DNA of 64,000 nucleotides from Ligustrum vulgare (Eukaryota > Streptophyta > Magnoliopsida > Lamiales > Oleaceae): NCBI GenBank assembly GCA_963555705.1, contig OY743190.1, forward strand, positions 33,152,929-33,216,928. The letters run 5' to 3'. Numbering within the stretch: position 1 is the first letter of the stretch; each line of letters starts with the position of its first letter. Shown here one piece after another: positions 24,040 through 34,479 of this stretch. A program made the translations under genes and the position numbers. Under the pieces are notes generated by a model. It had not been told where the DNA came from. It saw only the letters and a program-made list of their open reading frames with translations, and made no database searches.

Positions 24040-24477
24040 ATGGATATCATACTTTCAAATATTCGCAAATATTATTCCAATCTTCCAGTAAATGATTTAA
24101 GAAAAATATATCGAATTAGGCTCGAAAGATTGAGGTTGCTGATGGATCATGGCATCCCAGAAGATGTTCGCTGGTTGATCGAAGCAAAAGTTCGATTAGC
24201 TGGTGAATTACCAGATTCATTTTCTAAGTACAAGCTTGGCTTAGGTAAGAGTACTTTTGCAAAGAAGCGAAGAGCAAAAAGATTAAATAGTTGCTACAAA
24301 TGTGCTCGATGGACATGTGATACCCGTTGTAAATCAATAGGATATTCATCCATAAATCGAGATGATAAGATAGACTTCATTAAGGGTGGAATGAGTAAGG
24401 AGTCATTGGATGATATCCGATTGACTCTTGAGACGCACCCTAGTGGGTATGTGCAGCGTGAGCTACTATCTTTATGA
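24040..24477 (+). CDS. Uncharacterised 145-residue basic protein with a CxxCx4CxxxC motif
   Basis: An uninterrupted ORF with its ATG at 24040. The open frame extends 27 bases upstream but has no other ATG. The protein starts MDIILSNIRKYYSNLPVNDL and is highly charged. It carries a basic patch (FAKKRRAKRL, about residues 75-84), then NSCYKCARWTCDTRCKS (about 85-101), whose four cysteines could bind zinc, and an acidic C-terminal third. I do not recognise the family and assign no function. It lies inside the short-LTR element but on the opposite strand, about 370 bp upstream of the LOG-like copy on the same strand. It stays open while most neighbouring sequence is degenerate. It could be an extra antisense ORF of the element, as described for some Tat-lineage elements such as Grande, or a second captured host sequence. 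Confidence 0.55.
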   Translation: MDIILSNIRKYYSNLPVNDLRKIYRIRLERLRLLMDHGIPEDVRWLIEAKVRLAGELPDSFSKYKLGLGKSTFAKKRRAKRLNSCYKCARWTCDTRCKSIGYSSINRDDKIDFIKGGMSKESLDDIRLTLETHPSGYVQRELLSL

Positions 24478-24847
24478 GCTAAATTTATCAGCGATAAAAA
24501 GTGTTATAGTCTTAAAAATATAATAGCAAAAGATCCCGTTTTCCAGACTGTTATAAACAATGATGTTTTGACTATTCAGTATTGATACAAGGTAAATCAT
24601 TTGATATATATGTACATATAAATTTTTTTTCTGTTTTCTTTCACAAGTTTTGATAAAGGCTGGTTAAAAATATCAAATCACCGAAAGGTGAGTAGGGTGA
24701 TTTTGTCAAAAGTAAATCTTCACTTTTTCGAAAGACGATCAGTAAATAGTGAACTTTTTCAAGTTTAAAATGCTAATGATTTTCACAGTTTCATGCATTC
24801 CAAAATATCATTTTCTCATAAGTTTTTCCTTCCTTATTCTCTCAAAG

Positions 24848-25349
24848 ATGGAAGGACCAAAATTTCGACAGATCAAAACTATCTGTGTATTTTGTGGATC
24901 AAAAGTAGGGAAAGATTTTGGATATCTAGAAGCAGCAGTGGATTTAGGAATGAAGTTGGGAGAGAAAGGTATCACTCTCGTGTATAACTTGCATGCTATA
25001 TGGTTATGATGCCTTTATAGCCCTGTCCGGAGGTTTTGGTACTTTAGAAGAAATCTTTAATATTACTTCATGGGCTCATTTAGATCTCCATACCAAGCCT
25101 ATTGGGCTTTTAAATGTTAACAATTTCTTTGATGGTTTGCTAACATTTCTTGATTATACTGTGGAACAGGGATTCATCTCTCCATTTTCTAGGAGAATCC
25201 TTATTTCTGCTCCTACTATCGAGGAACTGTTGGATAAGTTGCAAACATATATTCCAATACAAGATCCAGCAGGAGTTAAGATAGATTGGTCGCAAGGAAG
25301 GGGAACCAAGCGAAAATGGAGTCCGGTTAATGTAAATTTATCTTTGTGA
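24848..25349 (+). pseudogene. LOG-like cytokinin riboside monophosphate phosphoribohydrolase copy, intronless and internally deleted
   Basis: The ATG at 24848 begins MEGPKFRQIKTICVFCGSKV, the N-terminus typical of plant LOG enzymes, which release active cytokinin from riboside monophosphates. The frame reaches ITLVY and then breaks. In the next frame the sequence resumes with DAFIALSGGFGTLEEIFNIT and runs to the family C-terminus (APTIEELLDKLQTYIP, stop at 25347-25349). About 65 residues are missing, including the GGGxxGLMG region and the segment leading to the conserved Arg. The usual PGGxGTxxE motif reads SGGFGTLEE. Plant LOG genes have several introns and none are present here, which suggests a processed copy. 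It lies inside the LTR element, antisense to it. It is almost certainly non-functional as an enzyme. Confidence 0.8.
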
Positions 25350-27242
25350 ACTCTAGAATAGGTGGTGGTAGAGTACGGAGTATTCTCATTCTTGAGACAC
25401 ACCATAAATTTCTAGGATTTTATCAATGTTTAATCTTGTGTACCTCAAAAATTTAAGGTTGTAGAGTACGGAGTATTCTTACTCTTGAAACACACATTTT
25501 TGAATGTTTCTTTATTTCCTCAAAAAATCAGAGGTGGTAGGATACGGCTACTCCCGAAACACATCTCTAATTTTGAGGATCATAAATGTTTCCCCTTTTT
25601 TATTTTGCATGTATGACTCGTTTATGCTTCTTCAGGAGCAATAATAATAATATCATTTCAGTATGTTTAGATGATAATTTTTACTTCTTCTGGAGTAAAT
25701 ATGTACTTCTTCTGGAATACATAAGTGCTCGTGCAAGAACTTTTCCAGACACTTATCATCTAATATTCATCTCTTAATACTGATGAGATTATTTTCACAT
25801 TAGCCATATCCGTGCTATCATGTGATATTATTTTATCATACATCAACATTCTCTTGTTGAATAATTTTCATCCACCCATTCAAATATAGATATTGTTAAC
25901 TTCTGGTATCATTGGATAAAATATTTTTATCAACATTTACCAACTTTTTGATAATGATAACTTCTTGTATCATTTGATGAAGTATCAAATAACAATAATA
26001 TTGTATATATATTAACAATAATAATACTGTGGTTATACCACCACGTATATATGATAAACAATAATAATACTGGGGTTAAACCACCAAGTATATATGTTAA
26101 CAACAACCTCTAATATGTTAGAATTAACCAACAACTGAGGTGTTTCTGAAATAATATAAAATATGAATATATGTAAAGTATTCCATATATTCAATTGATA
26201 AACCGACCATATAGGCGGTGTCAACATAATGAAATAATTACCTTTCATGAGTGAGCGAGTCATATCTTCAAATCCAGTCAAGGTATTCATAATAGTCCAA
26301 TCCGTTACGATAATGAGTCATATCCAATTAAGGTATAAATTCAGTTCATAATAACTCAATCCCTCACGGTATGACAAGTATTATGTTACTTTTAAATCTT
26401 TTATTTTATCGTATTGATCACATAGTAGTGTTAAATAATTTAGAATATATATTCTATTAACACTTATCATCATATAATTAATAATGATTAATCAAATTCG
26501 TTAAATCACGATTAATATACTTTAACGTATTATCAAGGGCAAAATCGTCCATATTTTAATATATTGATCATATGGATAAATCGAAACCGTCAATAGGTTT
26601 GAAATTTAATTTAGAACAAACTTACTTTTGGTCCGAAGTTCAAAATCTCGCCGGAATTGCTTCAAAAATAGTTTTTACGACGCCGCCACGTTCGAGCACC
26701 GGAAAATGTCCAAAACTGCAACAAACAGAAAAGTAAGACCATAGAAAAATCAAGAACGTCAAGACGAACAAACTTCCTGTTGACGGCATCGCCGGATTCT
26801 GCCTCACGACCGCTACGCGCCGACGCGACGTCTGCGCGTGGGCTTCACGCGTTGCCGGGCCGGTGACTCTGCCGATGATACGCGCCGGTGCCAGAGGATC
26901 GTCCCGTCGCCGTCGTCATGGATCTGTTGTCCGATCATCGTTTGGATTTACGGTTTGGCGTGAATTTGCTTTGAAAGTTTCGATTTTTTCAACTTTTCTT
27001 CTACGGTTGATATCTTTTGTTTCAACTGTCGGATCATTCCCAAATTTCAGGCGAGTCTTCTCCTCGACAAGCCCGTTCTGATGGCGGTGGTCGATCGGAT
27101 ATCTGGATCGGTCGGAATCATTCTTTTTCAGTTCGAGAGAAAAGGAAACATTGATTAGTAATAATCGGGTTTCTGATACAGATGTTCATCATTTAGATGC
27201 AACTGTAGAGCATACTCCCGTTATATTACTCAATTGGTTAGA

Positions 27243-27259
27243 GACTCGTATTGATAACG
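27243..27259 (-). other. Candidate primer-binding site of the short-LTR element
   Basis: The minus strand just inside the 5' LTR reads CGTTATCAATACGAGTC. It is not the common initiator-Met site. I infer the role from position only. Confidence 0.45.
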
Positions 27260-27462
27260 TGTTGTAAAACTATTATAAAAAACAATAGAGAATATAGAGA
27301 AATAGGAGAGAATGAGAGAAAACTTCTCATTAGGTATATTTCTAATGAAATGAAATAACTCCTATTTATAGGAGGAAACAATGGTACAACCGTAATATAT
27401 AAAGTTTATAGAGGTATAATGATAATTGGTCATTCACATATTTTATTATTACATTTATAACA
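27260..27462 (-). repeat. 5' LTR of the short-LTR element (203 bp)
   Basis: Partner of 21288-21501. In element orientation it contains CTCCTATAAATAGGAG, a perfect 16-bp palindrome that includes a TATA box and probably marks the promoter. It is followed on the plus strand by the target duplication TATTA. Confidence 0.9.
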
Positions 27463-28311
27463 TATTAAAAAGTAATTTAAAGAAACTTGTTGCTTATCAA
27501 CTTGTTTATAAATAAATTTATCAAACCAAGGCTTAAATTGTTACCCTAACATCACCTGCGCAATGTGCGCTTCGACAACACAATTGTTGCCGGATACAAG
27601 CATCAGATCAACCTTGTTTCTTAAACATTCAAAATGACAATCATGGGAGACGAAAACATTAAGAGCCTGTTTAGTAATATGAAATTTTTTTATTTTTGTA
27701 GTTTTTTTTGATGAATGTGTGGTGTAAAATTGTTTGAAAAATAAAAAATGACGGGCTTAACTAAAAATGGAGGGTTAAGATTGAGTTTGAAAAGTTATCT
27801 CTACTTGAGATAAATAACATTATTTTATGATAAAAAATTTACCTTCCCAAAGAAGCTCTAAATTTTGTTTATACTGGTTACGTGATTAGGTAATTGAAAA
27901 TGTCAACCACTAAAAAAAAAAAAGGGCGATAATTGCATGTACTTTTATTTTATAAAAAAATGTTTTAAAACCAGTTTGATTTAGATAAAAATTAGTTTTT
28001 TTAGCAAAAGTTAATAGAATTTATAGTTGAAAATTTTTGAGCCTCTGTTTAGTAAAATTTTTTTATTTATAAACAAAAAATATTATATTTTCGAGATAAA
28101 ATATTTGGTTGAAAAGTAATTAAAGGAAATATGTGATTAAAAAGTTATTTTAAAAAATTTGTTATTTATAAATTTGTTTATAAACAGTTTATTAAAAGGA
28201 GATAAAAACTAGGGTCCGTTTAATAGTAATGTGTAATTTGGGTGGAAAGAAAACGAATTCTAGGAAATTGAATTTTAAGGAATTGAATTCTTGGGAATTG
28301 AAAGTTAAATG
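27463..28311. other. Non-coding stretch with high-copy TIR repeats
   Basis: AT-rich. It contains members or fragments of the GCCTCTGTTTGGTAA family at about 27665-27850 and 28040-28200. No gene is supported. Confidence 0.5.
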
Positions 28312-28476
28312 CAGTGTTCTAAAAGGCGTAAAGAGGGATGAAGCGGCGAGGCCAAATATCAAGCTTAAGTGCATCTAGGCGCGAAAAAGTGCGGCAATGC
28401 TCGAGCGAAGCGGCGAGACCAAGCTTCAAGCTTAGCCCGCCTAAGCTTAAGTGTAAACGAGTTTTTTAGAACACTG
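28312..28476. mobile_element. hAT-type MITE, 165 bp
   Basis: The left end is CAGTGTTCTAAAA and the complement of the right end is CAGTGTTCTAAAAAAC. The flanks are GTTAAATG (28304-28311) and GTTAAATA (28477-28484), an 8-bp duplication with one change, the length typical of hAT elements. The interior is GC-richer, with repeated AAGCGGCGAG(G/A)CCAA and CAAGCTTA. Confidence 0.85.
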
Positions 28477-28484
28477 GTTAAATA

Positions 28485-29516
28485 TGTTTGATGAGTTTAA
28501 TTTTTTAGGTGGAAAAGTGGGAAATTTTTCAAGTTTTGTTGATTTATTTTATTTTTCGTGACAAATAAAACAAAATTTTATTATTTTAATCAAAAAATAT
28601 ATTTTTTTAGATTTTTCACAAATTTGTACTTGATAATAATAATATTAATTTGTTGAAAAACATAAGTCAATTAACAACAAAAATGACCAAGTGTGGCATT
28701 TAGCATTTACCATGGAAACCAATTACCTGTTGAACCTCAAGAATTGATTTGCCACAATTTAATGAAATCATACAGTCATGTTTAGAAAGGTGGAATTGGT
28801 TTTTCAATGCAAAATATTCCAATCAAACGCACAGTAAAGCAAAAAGAGGAAATTGAATTCCAATTTCAAGGCAAATGCTCCATTTCAAACACTCCCTTAG
28901 ATTTTTAGTGAAGTTAGTGGAATTTATAGTTGAATTTTGAATCCCATAAATATGTGATAATGATTAAGCAATCGTTCGGTAACAAGATTTTTGTTTATTT
29001 GTTTAGTTTATAAATTACACAATTTTTTAAATCACTTTTTAACCATATATATTTTCTCCCTTCATTTTTCAACCACACATTTTAGCTCAAAAACTTATAT
29101 AAATAAATAAATTTATATATCATATTCTTTTACCAAACAAGACTAATAATTTTTTATTTTGACTTACATTTAAATTCAAATTTTAAGTTGAACCGAATAG
29201 AGGCTTATTAGTTAAAAAAAGCACATTTTGCAGTAAATAATCAAATAAATTGGTTTATAGACCAAATTATAAATTATGAGTGTGTTTGATATTGTTTAAA
29301 AAGAGGTTTTTTTGAAATGAATAGTAATTTTTAGGAGAATAGATGATTGAAGTTTGATTGAAAAATCAAATATTGTGAACTTGACTTTTAATGAATGATT
29401 AAGATTGAATAATGTAAAAAAAAAAAAATCATAAATAAATTAATTTGTAAACCACGTTCAAATTTTCATTATAGGCAACAATAGAGGCCCATCGTCCTAG
29501 CTAAGAGGTTTAAGGT
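28485..29516. other. Upstream region of the BAHD gene; non-coding with TIR repeats
   Basis: AT-rich DNA with decayed members of the GCCTCTGTTTGGTAA family (about 28965-29210 and 29275-29480). It has no ORF of note. The last part contains the BAHD promoter. Confidence 0.45.
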
Positions 29517-29524
29517 TATAAATA
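29517..29524 (+). promoter_or_regulatory. TATA box of the BAHD gene
   Basis: TATAAATA lies 102 bp before the start codon. The inverted dead copy has CATAAATA at the matching place, so the box is altered there. Confidence 0.6.
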
Positions 29525-29625
29525 CACCATGTCTTCTATACACATCTCTTCTTGTGCTAACTACCCTTTTTCATTCTTAAATTAATCGAATATAATCTAC
29601 ATTGTTGAGGAAATTAGGAAAACAA

Positions 29626-32600
29626 ATGGGACATGAAAAGACAGGTTTTGAGCTGAAGGTAAGCAAGAATGAGGTTGTGGTGCCGGTGTTGCCCATACAA
29701 GAGAAGAGGCTGCCACTTTCGAACCTCGACTTGCTCTTGCCGCCTGTGGATGTCGGAGTTTTCTTTTGTTACAAGAAACCTGAAAATTTCACGTTCGATT
29801 TGACGGTTGTTGTTCTTAAGAATGCCTTGGCACAAACTTTAGTATCATATTATGCATTAGCCGGCGAGCTCGTAAAGAACGACGCAGGAGAGCCCGAAAT
29901 TCTTTGCAACAACCGAGGGGTCGATTTCGTCGAAGCTTTAGCCGATGTAGAGCTTAAGGATCTTGACTTGTACAATCCTGATGCCACTGTCGAAGGAAAG
30001 CTTGTACCAAAGAGAAAGCAGGGACTGCTGGCCTTCCAGGTCAGTCCATCACTTAAAAATGCTCACTTTTGCATTTGCATTTTGAAATTTAAAAATTATT
30101 ATAAACTGCTTTATTTATAATTTTGATGTAAAAAGTAGTGGTTGAAAATTGGAGAGATAAAATATGTGTCGTTAAAAAGTGGTTTGAGAATAAACCAGTT
30201 TATTTTATTTACCAAATAATAATCTTACTTTTGGGTTGACACTTAACATCTGTTCGACCACAATTTTTTAAAACTCATATTCATCGAAAATGAATCCACA
30301 ATATTTATCAACATTTTGAAGATAAACTTTATCAGCTTTTATCAAATTTACTAAAAGTCTAAAAATGGGAACACACAGGAGCATATACAATTTTTGCATA
30401 ATCCTAAATAAATATTTTGAGATGTTTTGAAAATGAATATTCAGAGACATCGTTATAGGGTGTCAAGACTCGAATATTTATATTTATCATAAAGAATTTA
30501 TTCTTGTTATTATTTCATTTATTTATGTTATTAATTACTTGATTGTATCGACTAAACTGTTAAACAAAATTTGTGCTACAATGCTGTTTTACAAATGAAA
30601 TCAATGCAGGCTAGAAACAAGTTTAGTACGTATGGCAAATGTTTTGTTTTTATAAGTGTTTAGAAAATCGGAAAAGGTAACATGTCAAGGGTCAAAAGGT
30701 CCGATCGGATTGAATTGGAATCGAACCGATTTCAATTAATAAATAAAAAATTATTTCAAAAATCACAAAATTTTCTAAAAAAAAGTTATTTTAATAATAA
30801 ATCAAGATTTACTTATTTAAAAAATAAAATCATTCCTAAAAGTATCTTAAAACAATTAGAGGAAAAAAGACAAAAAAAGGAAAAACTGGTCAGTTCCCAG
30901 TTTTCCCCGTTGAACCGATCGAAAACTGGATTTTTCGGTTGGTTTTTTTTCTGGCCGTTTTTTGATGCAGGCGGGACAAGTTTTTGGACCAGTTCCCGAT
31001 TTTTCTGATTGAATCGGTCTACTCGGTCCGATCTTTCAAACACTGGTTTTTATTAGTTTGTAATACTTATGACTTTGAGGTAATACACATGATTGAAAAA
31101 AGAATTAAAAGAAATTTGTATATTTAAAAAATAATTTAAAAAATAATTTTCGTTTGGTAACATTATTTGGTTTATGAACTGATTTATTTATAATTTTAAG
31201 GTAAAAAGTAATGGTTAAAAATTAAAGAAAAAAACAGATGATTAAAAAACAATTTATAAAATTGTTTAATTTATAAAGATATTCATGAATCAATTTTTGT
31301 AGTTTACCAAATACATAGACGTGGTTATTTATAATATCCACATATTATACCGACAATATATACTACACAAGTACGTCAAGTCAAGTCAAAGTTCGTACTA
31401 CTTTAATGTGGAGACGAGTCCCCTATTTTTACTCAATATTCATATTTCGAGAAGAATTAATCTAATTGTACAATTATTTTGACAATATAGGTGATAATTT
31501 GGTGATGTGAAAATATTTTTGTTGTTAATTTTAAAGATGATGTGATATGTACAAAAAAGAATTGTGCCACGTATACTAATTATCATCCTCATTGTGATAC
31601 TCATTGTGAGTAGCAAAATTACTTCGAGAAATATGTGGTAGCAAACTAACGTCTGTTTGTTTTTGATGAAAAAATTAATTTTTATCAAAATCAAAGTTAA
31701 CAATTAATCATAATCATATACTTCTTCCGTCCCAACTATATAGGTTGATTTGACTTTTCACACAAATTAAGAAAACATATTTAATGTCATTGAAAAGTAA
31801 TTTTTGTAAAGAAAATTTTCAATTTATCCTTATTTAATATCAAAACTATTATAGTAGAAGTAATAAATAGGAGTATATTAGTAAATAAACAAAATAAATA
31901 CTTTCAAATAAAGAAAAAAGTCTATATAATTAGAAAAAACGAAAAAGGAAAGACAACCTATATAATTGAGACGAATGGAGTATTTCATGGGCCCCAGAAT
32001 ATTTAACCATACAACTTATCAATTTTTATTAAAATCTGCTAAAATTCTGTTTTTAATATCTACCAAACAGGGGGATATCAACGAACTTTGTAATAAACGA
32101 CGCGTGTACTCATATTTAGCCTCTATTTTGTAAACATGTTTTTTTAACATTCAATTCTCTGAACCACTTTTATTCACACATGTTTTTTCTCTTTATTTTT
32201 CAACCACATATTTTTACCTAGACAATATAAAAAAATATATGTTTTTAAAAACAAAAAATTTAACAAGCAAAGTCTCATTTCTTAAAACTCATTTTTAACC
32301 ATAGAATTTTCATAATAATAAAAAAAAAAGATAATTTTTTTTATGAAATCTATTCTAAAATGCCTCTTCCAAACACCAATGAAAATGAAAGATTGATCAT
32401 AACAATATCAATTTCACTCTTTTGGGTCTCTTTCAAATTTTTAACACATTTTTTTTAAAAAAAAAATCTCTATTTTTTAATCACACATCTTTCTAAAAAT
32501 CTCTATTCATTTTAAATAAGTTGTTTTTAAACAACTTCAAACATGATTATTGCATAGTTTACATTATTGGAACAACAAATTATAAGAAACCAAAGCTATC

Positions 32601-33928
32601 ATAAAAAAGTAACTACTTTTTATTTTATTTATATTTCTTTTTACACACGGGAGAGCATAGGGGGGAAAAAAGATTTTAAAGGGAATGCAATTTGAATCAT
32701 GTGAACAAGCTAGGGGACATTCGAACATCCAACCTCGAATCCCAAAATATATCTACTTATGTTAACCTTTTTTTTTTTTTTTGTGAGTTATGCTACAGTG
32801 CCCAACTGGTTTACAGATTGGATTACCAACAGTACACATGGCAAACATCTAACATTTTATTCATCACATCATTTCAAAAATCAATCATCATCACTCTGCC
32901 ACTAAGTAGATTTTTTTTAATGGCAGGCCACACAATTGAAATGCGGCGGAATGTTGGTGGCATGCACATTTTCACATCAGGTGGTGGACGCCTACTCCGC
33001 CAACATGTTTCTCGTTTCATTGGCGGAGATGGCTCTGTCCAAGCCATTATCTCACACCCCATCTTTCCGCCGATCAATTCTTTATCCTCGCCATCCCTCC
33101 AGTTACGACATTTCGGTAGATAACATGTACGTTCCGATTTCATCTCTGCCATTGCCTCTGGAGGCGGAGGATGATGGTAGCGACACCAATGATGATGATG
33201 ATGATCAAATATCAATAAGTCGCATATATTATATTGTCTCTAATCGAATTAATGACCTCCAAGTATTGGCTAATACCGATAATGACAACACCAGTGGGAG
33301 AAAAAGGACAAAATTGGAGGCTTTTAGTGCCTTCCTGTGGAAGATGATTTTTACCGGCGAATTTACTCGAACTGATAAGTTTGGTAAACTGGGAATTGTG
33401 GTTGATGGGAGGACAAGATTGATCAATGGAGATGAAAATCAAGAGAAACTGATAAGACCATATTTTGGCAATGTTCTGTCAATCCCATTTGGGGAGCAGA
33501 AAATTGAAGAGTTAAAGGAGAAGCCATTGAGTTGGGTTGCAAATGAAATTCATGAGTTCTTAGCTACAGCAGTGACAAAGGAACATTTCTTGGGGCTAAT
33601 AGATTGGGTAGAGTCTTATCGTCCCGAGCCAGGTGTGGCAAAAATATATGGTGCAAGGGTAAGTGAGGAGGAGCCAGCGGTGGTCGTGTCATCGGGGCAA
33701 CATTTTCCGGTGAAGAAAATGGATTTTGGGTGGGGAGAGCCTTGTTTTGGGTCTTACCATTTTCCTTGGGGAGGGAAATCTGGTTATGTTATGTCAATGC
33801 CAAGTCCAAAGGGGAATGGAGATTGGATTGTTTACATGCATTTATTAAAAGGGCAATTGGAGTTGATAGAGAAAAATGCAGCTGATGTATTTTTCCCTTT
33901 GACTTCCGAATATTTATGTTTCAACTGA
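29626..33928 (+). CDS. BAHD acyltransferase (coniferyl alcohol acyltransferase / HCT-like), two exons
   Basis: Exon 1 is 29626-30039 and exon 2 is 32927-33928. The 2887-bp phase-0 intron has GT at its start and a T-rich AG acceptor. The product has 471 residues, the usual BAHD size. BAHD enzymes move acyl groups from CoA thioesters to alcohols or amines in the cytosol. The catalytic HxxxD motif is HQVVD at residues 155-159 and the structural DFGWG motif is at 404-408. The N-terminus ([20 protein letters not shown]) and [17 protein letters not shown] resemble Petunia coniferyl alcohol acyltransferase by eye. The substrate cannot be read from sequence. An acidic insert ([11 protein letters not shown], about residues 225-235) is encoded by GAT repeats and is unusual. 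The ATG at 29626 matches the dead paralogue's start. No lesion is visible, so it may be functional. Confidence 0.85.
30654..31045. mobile_element. hAT-type non-autonomous element, 392 bp, in the BAHD intron
   Basis: It is flanked by an exact 8-bp duplication, GTTTTTAT (30646-30653 and 31046-31053). The left end is AAGTGTTTAGAAAATCGG, and the complement of the right end is CAGTGTTTGAAAGATCGG. The inverted gene copy near 42500 has the uninterrupted empty site. ORFs inside it (30682-31008) are imposed by its TIR-rich sequence. Confidence 0.9.
31721..31980. mobile_element. Tc1/mariner (Stowaway-like) MITE, 260 bp, in the BAHD intron
   Basis: The left end is CTTCTTCCGTCCCAACTATA. The complement of the right end is CTCCATTCGTCTCAATTATA. 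TA flanks both sides (31719-31720 and 31981-31982). The inverted gene copy near 41985 has the empty site. Non-coding. Confidence 0.9.
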
Positions 33929-33968
33929 TTATAAAAAGTAGAATCATTTGTTTTATCATTCATCCTCA

Positions 33969-34080
33969 GTGAATTTGCTCAAGTACTCGTCACGAGTATA
34001 GCTGATTTTACCCGTGTATTAGGAGAACCGACACACGGGCACAATCAGTTGTACTCGTGATGGGTACTTGAGCAAGGCTA
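33969..34080. mobile_element. Short hairpin-forming MITE just after the BAHD stop codon
   Basis: It is 112 bp long and flanked by a perfect 9-bp duplication, TCATCCTCA (33960-33968 and 34081-34089). It is nearly all inverted repeat: arms 33975-34017 and 34033-34075 pair over 43 bp with about 7 mismatches around a 15-base loop. It starts 41 bases past the stop codon, so it probably lies in the 3' UTR. The 9-bp duplication suggests a Mutator-type origin. Confidence 0.85.
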
Positions 34081-34089
34081 TCATCCTCA

Positions 34090-34369
34090 AATAGTATTAT
34101 CATGCCGGATTGAAATAACTGAAATAACTTAGCTAGCATGTGTTTGGTAATTGTGTTATCACACATACTAGAATTTCACCCCTTACGATGCACATCACCT
34201 ATCTCCTATATATATATATATAAGTAAAAGATAAATATTTTAATACTTCATTTTTTACATGACATTTTATTTAATATTATTTTTATATATACGTCACTTT
34301 GCAATTATATTTTCTTATTCAAACATTGCTTCTCCCTTTTTATTATTAAATTTAATCCCTTTTGATGAG
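34090..34369. other. Non-coding gap after the BAHD gene
   Basis: AT-rich with a short TA run near 34208. I see no gene. Confidence 0.4.
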
Positions 34370-34475
34370 AACCAAAGAAGTCAACCCTCGTTAAGCTTGG
34401 TGGTAGGACCCATGACAAGGTCCAAGGCCAAGGAGTTTGAAGAATCTATGGTGGACCTCATTCACAAATTATAGA
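34370..34475 (+). pseudogene. Possible C-terminal tail of a Ty3/gypsy polyprotein
   Basis: The plus frame reads VVGPMTRSKAKEFEESMVDL and stops a few residues later. A short GPxTRSxAK motif is common at the C-terminal end of plant gypsy polyproteins. It is followed by about 1.1 kb of LTR-like DNA and then a gypsy gag. The motif is short and the call is tentative. Confidence 0.4.
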
Positions 34476-34479
34476 GTCG

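Larger units (their letters stand above)
21288..27462 (-). mobile_element. Complete short-LTR retroelement (6175 bp, minus) carrying host-derived sequence
   Basis: LTRs at 21288-21501 and 27260-27462 (TGTTGTAAAAC to TTTATAACA) are flanked by a perfect 5-bp duplication, TATTA (21283-21287 and 27463-27467). On the minus strand AAGGGGGAG, a classic polypurine tract, directly precedes the left LTR. CGTTATCAATACGAGTCTC directly follows the right LTR as a primer-site candidate. The element is therefore transcribed leftward. Its 3' end (21530-22200) holds about five copies of an AAAACCTTGCTAGGAAAACC repeat. I found no gag, integrase or reverse transcriptase, so it appears non-autonomous. Its opposite strand carries an unknown ORF (24040-24477) and a LOG-like gene copy (24848-25349). 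The GC-rich segment at 26620-27100 corresponds to its leader. Confidence 0.85.
30040..32926 (+). other. Long intron of the BAHD gene, loaded with transposons
   Basis: GT at 30040-30041 and AG at 32925-32926 define the intron. It contains a hAT-type element (30654-31045), a Tc1/mariner MITE (31721-31980) and several GCCTCTGTTTGGTAA-type repeats (about 30080-30235, 31165-31320, 32118-32290). Most of it is duplicated in inverted orientation at 41.66-43.1 kb, which lacks the first two insertions. Confidence 0.8.

Noticed and set aside
29602..29625. Upstream extension of BAHD exon 1 to a TTG
   Set aside because: Non-ATG start. The ATG at 29626 matches the family N-terminus and the paralogue.
30040..30120. 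Continuation of BAHD exon 1 past the donor site
   Set aside because: The open reading beyond 30039 does not match the family. GT at 30040 and the exact resumption of the family sequence at 32927 show that it is intron.
30682..31043. ORFs of 76-108 codons in the BAHD intron
   Set aside because: They lie entirely within a hAT-type non-autonomous element bounded by an exact 8-bp duplication and show no transposase motif.
32692..33123. ORF of 143 codons overlapping BAHD exon 2
   Set aside because: It is in another frame, starts inside the intron and has no domain. The BAHD frame explains the region.
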